Source: UBA3064 sp016868095
Lineage (GTDB): Bacteria > Pseudomonadota > Gammaproteobacteria > Burkholderiales > Burkholderiaceae_E
Direction of reading: 5' to 3'
DNA: 34,148 nucleotides
Assembly (NCBI GenBank): GCA_041175665.1
Contig: JBEDEM010000063.1
Coordinates: 1-34,148, forward strand
Positions 28,101-34,148 of the stretch are shown here, piece by piece. The first letter of the stretch is position 1, and each line of letters opens with the position of its first letter. Below the pieces are notes generated by a model. The model did no database searches. It had not been told where the DNA came from and saw nothing but the letters and a program-made list of their open reading frames with translations. The position numbers and the translations under genes are program-made.

Positions 28101-28589
28101 CTTCGCAAGCTCAAGGGCTTGCTGCTTACGCCCAGTGACTAAGGCTTGTCCTATTTCGCCTTCAGGGCCGCCCGATAAGGCAATAAGACCCTCGCTGTAG
28201 CGACGGCCCTGCGCATCTACTTCAGCGAGCCAGGATTTTTTGATTTCGCCGCGGCCGCGATGCTCATTTTCGAGCCAAGCGCGCGATAACAATCGACACA
28301 AAGACAAGTAGCCTTGTTGATTTTCCACCAAGACCAGCAGTCGAAAAGGCCTATCCCGATCAAGCTCATTGCTAAGCCACAAATCGGCACCACAAATCGG
28401 CTGAATGCCTTTAGCTCTCGCAGCCTTATAAAACTTGACCCAGCCAAATAGGTTGCCAAGATCAGTGACTGCGACTGCCGGTTGCTGATCGGCGAGCGCT
28501 GCCTCCACCAAGGCGTCGATACGAACGATCGAATCGCTGATTGAGTATTCGGTGTGAACCCGAAGATGAACGAAGCCGGGTGCATCCAT
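25101..28589 (-). CDS. dnaE: DNA polymerase III alpha subunit
   Basis: At 1162 residues this is a standard replicative polymerase. The N-terminal PHP domain starts FVHLRVHTEYSISDS. The polymerase palm has VPVGPGRGSGAGSLVAFALGITDLDP and the metal-binding PDFDIDF, with Asp residues near 409 and 411. YNFNKSHTAAY-type fingers (YGFNKSHTAAYAVVTYQTAWLKAHYP), LALYRPGPLGSGMVDDFI and a helix-hairpin-helix region follow. A C-terminal OB fold contains WVAGIVTALRTQMTRRGKMLFISLDD. A TAAAAT lies about seven bases before the ATG, but no matching -35 was found. The gene is 27 bases downstream of the aminotransferase. Confidence 0.98.
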   Translation of the reverse strand: MDAPGFVHLRVHTEYSISDSIVRIDALVEAALADQQPAVAVTDLGNLFGWVKFYKAARAKGIQPICGADLWLSNELDRDRPFRLLVLVENQQGYLSLCRLLSRAWLENEHRGRGEIKKSWLAEVDAQGRRYSEGLIALSGGPEGEIGQALVTGRKQQALELAKSWAALFDPECFFLEVWRRDGEGDEAYVRDCAHLALATQLPLVATHPVQFIERDAYRAHEARVCIAEGEMLANPRRPRNFTESQYFLTQSEMHQRFADLPSALANAVSIAKRCCLNMTLGKAYLPDFPTPSGYTIDDFMREQAAHGLEDRLKQCFPDEGERNTHRPSYQERLRYECDTIVQMGFSGYFLIVADFINWAKAHQVPVGPGRGSGAGSLVAFALGITDLDPIPYALLFERFLNPERVSMPDFDIDFCQDKRSLVIDYVRKRYGSDAVSQIATFGTMASKAVIRDVGRVLDIGYNFCDQLSKLIPVVQNKPLSLAKAKEAEPLLKQREQDEEEVREILALAEPLEDITRNVGMHAGGVLIAPGQLTDFCPLYRQPGDESAVISQFDKDDVEAVGLVKFDFLGLRNLTIIETAIEYIRRRHPDFQLEQATKGFSDPAAYQVLRQANTTAIFQLESEGMKKLLKKLEPDRFEDIIAVLALYRPGPLGSGMVDDFILRKKGVQSIDYFHPDLKACLEPTYGVIVYQEQVMQIAQIIGGYTLGGADLLRRAMGKKKPEEMAQHRDIFVKGAINKGYALELANKLFDLMAMFAEYGFNKSHTAAYAVVTYQTAWLKAHYPAEFMAATLSSDMDDTDKVQLFVSDTKHNGVQLLAPDVHASAWRFEPVYEAGKAAIRYGLGAVKGAGEAAVKHLLAARSQGRFKHLFDLCKRVDRRIVNRRTLEAMIRAGALDEIEHDRARALASVGLAIDEAEKSLASLGQESLFAEAFGQEPDQSTEMHYVKVPSWSERQRLQEEKLALGFFLSGHLFHAYASEVRRFAKTPLAQIHPAPQGQWVAGIVTALRTQMTRRGKMLFISLDDSSATLEAAVFAESIDKHRQILKVDDLLIVYGKVSRDDYSGGQRLVVDRMLDLSGARAEFARSLRLELNGQADAIRLKKALTLFSAPEGQQGCSVVVRYHNNNASCELKLPPHCKVRPDDALLALIQSEFQGSQAEVVYN

Positions 28590-28616
28590 CTGCGCATTTT
28601 ACCCCGGCTTCATGGC

Positions 28617-29939
28617 TTAGTTCAGGTCAGACAAAACCTCGTCAAGCACCTCAAAAATTCGCTTCAGATGCGTCTCCTCGGCAATGAGTGGCGGGCAGAC
28701 CGCAATCGAATCCCCGATTGGGCGGACGAATACGCCTTTTTCCCAGCAACGGCTATACACCTCGGTCGCTCGAGCACCGGGCGCACCCTCGCGTGGAGCG
28801 AGTTCGATGGCACCAATGAATTGCAGATTGCGCACATCAATCACATGAGGCTTGTCCTTAAGGCCATGAAGACCCGCCTCGAGCGTCGGTGCAAGCTTGG
28901 CGGCATTGGCAATCAATCCATCATGTTGATACAAGTCAATCGCAGCACATGCAGCAGCGCTCGCCAGGGGATGACCCGAATACGTATAGCCATGGAATAA
29001 CTCGATACCGGGTGCCGATTTTTCGCGAAATGCATCGTAAATCGTGCTTGAGACCAATACGCCGCCGAGCGGCACCGCCGCTGATGTGACACCTTTTGCA
29101 AAAGTAATCAAATCGGGCGTGACCCCGAAGTATTGGCTGGCGAATGGCGTGCCCATTCGCCCAAAACCTGTAATCACCTCGTCAAAGATCAATAAAATCC
29201 CGTATTTACGAGTCAGCTCACGCAGACGCTGCAAATAACCCTGAGGCGGCACCAAGACCCCGCCCGCCCCGCTCACCGGTTCGACGATGACAGCGGCAAT
29301 ATTCTCAGCGCCATGCCTGTAGACGATTCGCTCCTCGAGTTCGTCAGCCAGCGAAGCGCCATGCGCGGGCATGCCCCGGCTGAACGCATTTTCCTTCAAC
29401 ACGGTGTGGCGCAAGTGATCAACCTGGGGCAAGAGGCCTGCAGCAAAGGCCTTTCGATTATTACCAATGCCCGACACCGAAAGCCCACCAAAGTTCACAC
29501 CATGGTAGCCCCGTTCACGGCCCACGAAGCGAGTCCGGGTTGCCTGGCCATTCACCCGGTGGTAGGCAAGCGCGATCTTCAGGGCCGTATCGACAGCCTC
29601 TGAACCGGAATTAGTAAAGAACACCTGGGTCATGCCTTCAGGCGCGATATCAGCAATGCGCTCAGCGGCCATAAAGGCCTTCGGGTGCCCCATCGAAAAC
29701 GAGGAACAGAAATCAAGCTCACCGATCTGCGCTCGCATGGCCTCTACAATGCGCGGATGACAATGACCCGCATTGGTGCACCACAAGGTTGCCAGCCCGT
29801 CGATTACCTTGCGTCCATCTTCGGTTATGAAGTACATGCCTTCGGCTCGTACAACCTGCTTGGGTGCTTGGGCATATTGACGGGTGTTGGTAAAGGGCAT
29901 CCAGTAAGCCGGTTTTTTTAAATCTGTAGGTGCATTCAT
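28617..29939 (-). CDS. Class III PLP-dependent omega-aminotransferase (beta-alanine:pyruvate type)
   Basis: This 440-residue fold-type I enzyme transfers an amino group from an omega-amino acid or amine to pyruvate. The start MPFTNTRQYAQAPK and the segments DGLATLWCTNAGHCHPRIVEA and FCSSFSMGHPKAF are typical of the beta-alanine:pyruvate transaminase group. Cofactor binding is shown by FTNSGSEAVDTALK (phosphate), D253 in IFDEVITGFGRMG, and the Schiff-base K282 in FAKGVTSAAVPLGG. GGAG lies about ten bases upstream. It is divergent from the EamA transporter gene. Beta-alanine is the best guess; other amines are possible. Confidence 0.92.
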   Translation of the reverse strand: MNAPTDLKKPAYWMPFTNTRQYAQAPKQVVRAEGMYFITEDGRKVIDGLATLWCTNAGHCHPRIVEAMRAQIGELDFCSSFSMGHPKAFMAAERIADIAPEGMTQVFFTNSGSEAVDTALKIALAYHRVNGQATRTRFVGRERGYHGVNFGGLSVSGIGNNRKAFAAGLLPQVDHLRHTVLKENAFSRGMPAHGASLADELEERIVYRHGAENIAAVIVEPVSGAGGVLVPPQGYLQRLRELTRKYGILLIFDEVITGFGRMGTPFASQYFGVTPDLITFAKGVTSAAVPLGGVLVSSTIYDAFREKSAPGIELFHGYTYSGHPLASAAACAAIDLYQHDGLIANAAKLAPTLEAGLHGLKDKPHVIDVRNLQFIGAIELAPREGAPGARATEVYSRCWEKGVFVRPIGDSIAVCPPLIAEETHLKRIFEVLDEVLSDLN

Positions 29940-30005
29940 GACGGTCGGTCTCCAAAGTTATTGCCTTGGTATTGTCCAAACTTGCGCGCAAGGCTGCGAG
30001 CGCTA

Positions 30006-30896
30006 ATGAGTGAAAACGGAACAAGCGAGACGGGCGGCTTTCGCCCAAGCCACAGCCAGGCGATCGCCCTGCTCATTGTCTGCACACTGATGTGGTCGAT
30101 CGCCGGACTGGTGAGTCGGCAACTCGAGCAGGCAAAGAGCTTAGAAGTCACCTTCTGGCGAAGTCTATTCTGTTTAATCGCCATGAGTGTGGGGATTGCA
30201 TGGCATTGGCGGGCGAAGGCGCTGCAAATGCTCTGGGCCATGGGGCGCTGGGGACTGTTCTCAGGCGCTATGTGGGCGGTGATGTTTACCTGCTTCATGA
30301 TCGCCCTCACAAGGACGAGCGTGGCTAACACTGTGGTCGTGATGAGCCTTGCACCATTGCTTGCTGCCTTGATGGCGAGGCTCTTCTTAAAGTCAGCGAT
30401 CGAGAAGTCAACCTGGTTTGCCATCGCGGTAGCGGGCATTGGGGTATGGTGGATGGTGCGCGAAGGCATTTCGGCTGAAGGTGTCGAGGGTATGTTGATC
30501 GCCGCGGGCGTGCCCCTTGCTTCGGCAGCCAACCTGGTTGTCTTACGCGCCCAACGAGCTCAGGTTGATTTGATTCCAGCAGTTTTAGTGGGCGCTTTGA
30601 TGTCCTGCGCTGTAACCCTTCCCTGGGCGATGCCCTTTGAAGCAAGTCACAACGACCTCGCCTGGTTAGCACTTTTAGGCATGGTACAACTGGCTATTCC
30701 TTGCGCACTGCTGGTCTGGGTCGCACGCTTTTTGCCACCGCATGAAATTGCCCTGATCTGTCTCCTGGAAGTGGTGCTTGGGCCGATTTGGGCCTGGCTG
30801 GGCGCCGATGAGAAAATGCCTGCGGCAACTGTGCAAGGCGGCTTGCTCGTCATTGGTGGTCTTGCCGTAAACGCCTTGCGGGATCGCTGGAAGTAA
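30006..30896 (+). CDS. EamA/DMT family transporter
   Basis: From ATG 30006 the protein has 296 residues and ten predicted membrane segments in two EamA repeats. The first repeat has ALLIVCTLMWSIAGLVSRQLEQAKSLEVTFWRSLF and TSVANTVVVMSLAPLLAALMARLFL. The second has IPCALLVWVARFLPPHEIALICLLEVVLGPIWAWLG, in which the Glu-Val-Pro/Leu region is a family hallmark. Such carriers move amino acids, metabolites or drugs across the inner membrane; no substrate can be assigned. A TTG at 29961 would add 15 unsupported residues. The gene is divergent from the aminotransferase and followed three bases later by a HAD phosphatase. Confidence 0.92.
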   Translation: MSENGTSETGGFRPSHSQAIALLIVCTLMWSIAGLVSRQLEQAKSLEVTFWRSLFCLIAMSVGIAWHWRAKALQMLWAMGRWGLFSGAMWAVMFTCFMIALTRTSVANTVVVMSLAPLLAALMARLFLKSAIEKSTWFAIAVAGIGVWWMVREGISAEGVEGMLIAAGVPLASAANLVVLRAQRAQVDLIPAVLVGALMSCAVTLPWAMPFEASHNDLAWLALLGMVQLAIPCALLVWVARFLPPHEIALICLLEVVLGPIWAWLGADEKMPAATVQGGLLVIGGLAVNALRDRWK

Positions 30897-30899
30897 GTC

Positions 30900-31733
30900 G
30901 TGGGCTGCGATACTACCGAGGCGAGCGAAGAAGCTATCCCAAGCCGTCTTTACGGCGTGCTCACCGACGTGGATGGCACCCTTACCCTGCATGGGCAATT
31001 AAGAGCATCAACCTATGAAGCGCTTTGGTCGCTTCATCATAGCGGTCTAAAAATAATACCCGTTACAGGGCGCTCGGCAGCCTGGGGCCATATGATGTTG
31101 CACCAGTGGCCCATCGATGCCGTCATTGCAGAAAGCGGTGGTCTGGCCATGTGGCGCGTAAACCCATCTGGAGATCTCGTCACCGCAGATCAACTCGATC
31201 GGCAAGCCTTTCAGTTCGAAATCCAATACTTCGGCGACATTTCAGCACGCAAGGACTTGGTGAGCCTTGCTGAACAATGGATGTCCCACTACCCCCCGCT
31301 GTGCTGGGCCAGTGATCAAAGTCAGCGACTCGTTGATATCGCTATTGACTGGAACGAACAGGTTAAGGCTCCTCGGGATGTCGTGAAGCGATTCATCGAA
31401 CAATGTCACAAGAAAGGCTATCGTGCGCGAGCCAGCAATGTCCATATCAACGCATGGGCTGGACAATTCGACAAGGCAAGCAGCAGTCTCAATTTGCTCA
31501 AAAAACTTTTTGACCATGATCGTCAGCGCGCGCAATCGAGCTGGTTTTTCGTCGGTGATGCACCCAATGATGAGAGTATGTTTGCCAATTTCCCCCACCA
31601 TGTTGCGGTCCAAGGCCCCGAGCATTTTCAAGGCCATGTTGAGCAAATGCCCAAGCGCTTTTCGAGCGCCAAGGCATCAGCAGGCTTTGAGGCCTGGGCT
31701 CAAGCAATCCAGCGTGCGATTCGCTCGCCGTAG
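30900..31733 (+). CDS. HAD-IIB family hydrolase (sugar-phosphatase-like)
   Basis: The protein has 277 residues from a GTG three bases after the transporter stop. All four HAD motifs are present: nucleophile D23 and acid D25 in TDVDGTLT, motif II Thr in PVTGRS (56), motif III Lys in FDKASS (191), and motif IV GDAPNDESM (218-225). The cap between motifs II and III is of the IIB type seen in trehalose-6-phosphate, mannosyl-3-phosphoglycerate and Cof phosphatases. The substrate is not clear. The last 34 bases overlap the end of the convergent flavodoxin gene. The short N-terminal tail before RLYGVLTDVDG may be dispensable. Confidence 0.9.
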   Translation: MGCDTTEASEEAIPSRLYGVLTDVDGTLTLHGQLRASTYEALWSLHHSGLKIIPVTGRSAAWGHMMLHQWPIDAVIAESGGLAMWRVNPSGDLVTADQLDRQAFQFEIQYFGDISARKDLVSLAEQWMSHYPPLCWASDQSQRLVDIAIDWNEQVKAPRDVVKRFIEQCHKKGYRARASNVHINAWAGQFDKASSSLNLLKKLFDHDRQRAQSSWFFVGDAPNDESMFANFPHHVAVQGPEHFQGHVEQMPKRFSSAKASAGFEAWAQAIQRAIRSP

Positions 31734-32251
31734 GCAATCGCGGTATCAAGATCGCCTTTTGGCGGACTTTGATCAGCAGGCACATTATCGGCTTGCGCCA
31801 TCACACCAATCGAGGAGCCAATGCGATTCATTTGATCGGGCGCACCAGGGGTCGCCGCAGGCATCATCCCGGTACCAATCCAAACCATGGAATGTTGCAT
31901 GGCCAGGGTCACAAAGGACATGAGGGTTGCATATTTATCACCACTCATTGAAAGCGAGCAGGTGAAACCACCTGCATACTTATCCTTCCAGGCCTGTGTG
32001 AACCAACGTTTGGAACTAGCATCAGCAAACTGCTTGAACTGAGCCGACGCACCGCCCATATAAGTAGGCGCTCCAAAGATAATGGCCCTGGCCCCATCGA
32101 GTTGGAGCCATTGCTCCTCAGTGATGTTCGATACATCGATCAGCACCGCACTTTTGCCTGCCTGCTTCACACCGTGTACGACCGCCTCGGCGACCTTTGC
32201 GGTATGGCCATAGCCCGAGTGATAAGCCACGGCGACATCAATTGCACTCAT
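31700..32251 (-). CDS. Flavodoxin/WrbA-like NAD(P)H:quinone oxidoreductase family protein
   Basis: This 183-residue flavoprotein has the FMN phosphate loop AYHSGYGHTAKVAEAV at the N-terminus and the isoalloxazine-contacting loop FGAPTYMGGASAQFKQFAD. A third loop around GFTCSLSMSGDK takes the place where WrbA has its second flavin contact. It probably reduces quinones by two electrons to avoid radical formation. It lies ten bases downstream of the pirin gene on the same strand, and its 3' end overlaps the HAD gene by 34 bases. It is shorter than typical WrbA (about 200), so a related flavodoxin function is possible. Confidence 0.88.
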   Translation of the reverse strand: MSAIDVAVAYHSGYGHTAKVAEAVVHGVKQAGKSAVLIDVSNITEEQWLQLDGARAIIFGAPTYMGGASAQFKQFADASSKRWFTQAWKDKYAGGFTCSLSMSGDKYATLMSFVTLAMQHSMVWIGTGMMPAATPGAPDQMNRIGSSIGVMAQADNVPADQSPPKGDLDTAIAYGERIARWIA

Positions 32252-32261
32252 AAAAACTCTC

Positions 32262-32969
32262 CTAGTTCAAGGGAAGGTCAAACACCAAGACCTCAGCGTC
32301 TTTTGCTTGGTCTATCGTTAAGATCGATACATCCGTTAAAGCAAACCCATCACCAGCTTCAAGCGCCTGGCCATTCACAGACGCCGACCCCCGGGCTAAC
32401 TGAACCCAAAGTCCACGATCGTTTGCCACATGAAGCGAGGCCTGCTCTGTCTCGGTGAAACAACCCGCATAAACACGAGCCTGTTGATGCAAGATCAAGG
32501 AACCATCAGCACCATCGGGCGAAACAATCAGTGCCAAGCGGCCGCGACGTTGTTCGATTGAAAAATGCTTTTGCTCATACGAAGGCTGATGTCCCGATCG
32601 ATCAGGAATAATCCAGATCTGCAGAAAGTGAGTCCAGTCGGCCTTCTGATGGTTGAACTCGGAGTGCATCACGCCCGTGCCCGCACTCATACGCTGCACA
32701 TCACCGGGATGAATGACAGAACCGTTACCCATGTTATCGCGATGAGCGAGCGCACCATCAAGCACATAGCTGATAATTTCCATATCGCGATGCCCATGGG
32801 TGCCAAAACCTTGACCAGGGGCCACACGGTCTTCATTGATCACACGCAAGGGGCCGAATTGCATCCAATCCGGATCTTGATAATTTGCAAAAGAAAAGCT
32901 GTGCGCACTCTTGAGCCAACCATGATCGGCCATGCCGCGATCCTGTGCGCGTCGAATCCATTGCTTCAT
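32262..32969 (-). CDS. Pirin family protein (YhhW type)
   Basis: From ATG 32969 the protein has 235 residues forming two cupin domains. The N-terminal domain keeps the metal ligands: the two His of FGTHGHRDMEIISY and the His and Glu of GVMHSEFNHQ. Bacterial YhhW pirins can oxidise quercetin in vitro, and their natural role is unsettled. An excellent ribosome binding site, AAGGAG, sits five bases before this ATG, so it is preferred over ATG 32999. The gene precedes the flavodoxin and is divergent from the LysR gene, a common redox-related arrangement. Confidence 0.95.
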   Translation of the reverse strand: MKQWIRRAQDRGMADHGWLKSAHSFSFANYQDPDWMQFGPLRVINEDRVAPGQGFGTHGHRDMEIISYVLDGALAHRDNMGNGSVIHPGDVQRMSAGTGVMHSEFNHQKADWTHFLQIWIIPDRSGHQPSYEQKHFSIEQRRGRLALIVSPDGADGSLILHQQARVYAGCFTETEQASLHVANDRGLWVQLARGSASVNGQALEAGDGFALTDVSILTIDQAKDAEVLVFDLPLN

Positions 32970-32974
32970 CGCTG

Positions 32975-32980
32975 CTCCTT
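32975..32980 (-). promoter_or_regulatory. Ribosome binding site of the pirin gene
   Basis: AAGGAG on the minus strand lies five bases before ATG 32969. It decides this start over the upstream ATG 32999. Confidence 0.75.
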
Positions 32981-33035
32981 GGAAAACAATAGCCGGCATT
33001 GTGAAGTTAAAGGCAAAGCGCTAAGCATGCAAAAT

Positions 33036-33052
33036 TTGTTCTTATAATTCAA
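33036..33052. promoter_or_regulatory. Candidate LysR-type operator between the pirin and lysR genes
   Basis: TTG-N11-CAA with AT-rich flanking arms (AAAATTTG on the left, CAATTTTT on the right) forms an interrupted dyad, fitting the T-N11-A box of LysR-type regulators. It lies about 60 bases before the lysR start and about 65 before the pirin start, where a regulator of both could bind. A TATAAT at 33043-33048 falls inside it. Confidence 0.5.
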
Positions 33053-33110
33053 TTTTTTTGATGAATGGTTTAACGTACCTCACAGCATCGAACACTAAAA
33101 CTTTTTCTTA

Positions 33111-34088
33111 ATGCCCCGAAACACTAAACTTAGTGCAAGGCTTCAGGCTCCACCGATTAGCCTTGAGCAATTGCAAATTCTTGATACGATCGCACGTCGC
33201 GGCAGTTTTGCCTCGGCTGCCAAAGCGCTCGGCAAGGTGCCATCGGCCTTAAGCTATTCGATGAGAAAACTAGAAGAGGACCTCGATGTTCTGCTCTTTG
33301 ATCGGCGCGGCAGAATTGCCAAGCCAACCGAAGCAGCCCAGGCATTACTGTCTCATGCCAATCAAATCTTCCAACTCACCGAGACCATGCTTGCCCATGT
33401 CAAAGACCTGGGCAACGACTGGGAATCAGAGCTCTCCATTGCGATCGATGGCACCCTACGCTTTGATGATTGCTTGCCGCTGATCAAAGATTTTGAAGCA
33501 CTGCAAATCCCCACGCGTCTAAGACTTCGTCATGAAGTGCTTGAGGGAAGCTGGGAGGCACTGGCAGAGGGCCGAGTCTCGCTTGCAATCGGCATGCCTG
33601 TTGACACCTCGCAACCATCGGTCCATAGCGCGCATTTCGAGATGCGTTCGCTTGGACAACTTCCCTGGATCTTTTGCCTTGGCGCTCAACACCCTATTGC
33701 TGATGACTTGCCTTCGACGGTCGATAGCTTAGTGGGCCAACGGCTTGAGCAGATAACGGCGATCGCAGTAGCTGACAGCGCTCAACAACGTGCTGCTCGC
33801 GACTGGGGACTTGTCAGCCATCAGCCGCGACTGACAGTGGCAAGCGCCGAGCAAAAGCGAGCGGTCATCCTAGCTGGACTCGGGGTCGGGTGGATGCCTG
33901 AACCTTATGTGCGCGAAGACTTAAAGAGCGGAGCTTTAATAGCCCTGCAGGTCAAGCCGCAGCGACAGGCAACAGCACTTCGTTATGCTTGGTCAACGCA
34001 AAGGCCTGGTAAGGCACTACAGTGGTGGCTTAGCCGCTTACAAATCCCAAGAGTTCGAAACAAGTTGCTGGGGGCTAAATTCTCTTGA
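33111..34088 (+). CDS. LysR family transcriptional regulator
   Basis: This 325-residue regulator has the N-terminal winged helix ISLEQLQILDTIARRGSFASAAKALGKVPSALSYSMRKLEEDLDVLLFDRRGR, followed by a linker helix and an effector-binding domain of two lobes starting near ESELSIAIDGTLRFDD. The HTH form VPSALSYSMRKLEE resembles regulators found divergent from pirin genes. It probably controls the adjacent pirin-flavodoxin pair, with a candidate operator at 33036-33052. The effector is unknown. No clear ribosome binding site precedes the ATG. The 60 bases after the stop hold nothing assignable. Confidence 0.94.
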   Translation: MPRNTKLSARLQAPPISLEQLQILDTIARRGSFASAAKALGKVPSALSYSMRKLEEDLDVLLFDRRGRIAKPTEAAQALLSHANQIFQLTETMLAHVKDLGNDWESELSIAIDGTLRFDDCLPLIKDFEALQIPTRLRLRHEVLEGSWEALAEGRVSLAIGMPVDTSQPSVHSAHFEMRSLGQLPWIFCLGAQHPIADDLPSTVDSLVGQRLEQITAIAVADSAQQRAARDWGLVSHQPRLTVASAEQKRAVILAGLGVGWMPEPYVREDLKSGALIALQVKPQRQATALRYAWSTQRPGKALQWWLSRLQIPRVRNKLLGAKFS

Positions 34089-34148
34089 ATTCGCCGCATC
34101 GCTTTGATCGATCCACAACTTATATAGGTCGCTTTGCCCCATCGCCCA

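Noticed and set aside
29936..30532. 198-codon minus-strand frame opposite the EamA transporter
   Set aside because: It mirrors the hydrophobic coding of the transporter and has no domain of its own.
34038..34148. Open minus-strand frame from the window edge, ending with TAA at 34038-34040
   Set aside because: It has only about 36 codons, overlaps the end of lysR and resembles no family I recognise. It could be the end of a convergent gene but cannot be supported.

Overview
The window looks like a draft chromosomal contig from a Gram-negative betaproteobacterium, most likely order Burkholderiales. Three things point there: the run yebC-purD-hemF-nadD-rsfS-rlmH-maf-rng, the lipopolysaccharide genes msbA, waaL and a core-type glycosyltransferase next to dnaE, and the compact ureDABCEFG operon. 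The lineage is inferred from gene content only. No rRNA, tRNA, CRISPR array, insertion sequence or phage gene was seen. A 31-base run of N inside hemF shows that this is scaffolded sequence.

Layout. 1-475 (minus): the N-terminal end of a MATE efflux pump behind a small 4-oxalocrotonate-type tautomerase. 608-3175 (plus): an unusual single protein joining a glyoxalase-like (VOC) domain to a complete ThDP-dependent acetolactate-synthase-like enzyme. It carries one tandem repeat in a linker and another across its stop codon. 3276-8656 (minus): the urease operon ureD-A-B-C-E-F-G. 8655-11184 (plus): a Crp-type regulator followed one base later by a CHASE2-class III adenylate cyclase, a likely cAMP synthesis and sensing pair. 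11102-13693 (minus): a two-gene remnant of a Tad pilus locus, a secretin broken by a frameshift and a CpaF ATPase. 13807-20575 (plus): the tightly packed housekeeping run yebC to rng. rng lacks about 38 nt that should encode a catalytic aspartate. 20607-29939 (minus): aminotransferase, dnaE, msbA, waaL, glycosyltransferase and an AhpD-like protein. 30006-31733 (plus): an EamA transporter and a HAD phosphatase. 31700-34088: a flavodoxin and a pirin on the minus strand, divergent from a LysR regulator with a clear LysR-type operator between them.

How the genes work together. Urease and its accessory proteins release ammonia from urea. MsbA, WaaL and the glycosyltransferase serve lipopolysaccharide assembly. 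The yebC-rng block mixes purine, haem and NAD synthesis with ribosome and RNA maintenance. The least conventional part is the first 3.2 kb. The best candidate for something undescribed is the VOC-ThDP fusion, divergent from a tautomerase and an exporter. Its substrate cannot be read from the sequence. Two genes (secretin, rng) carry lesions that may be real decay or assembly errors, and the window alone cannot decide.
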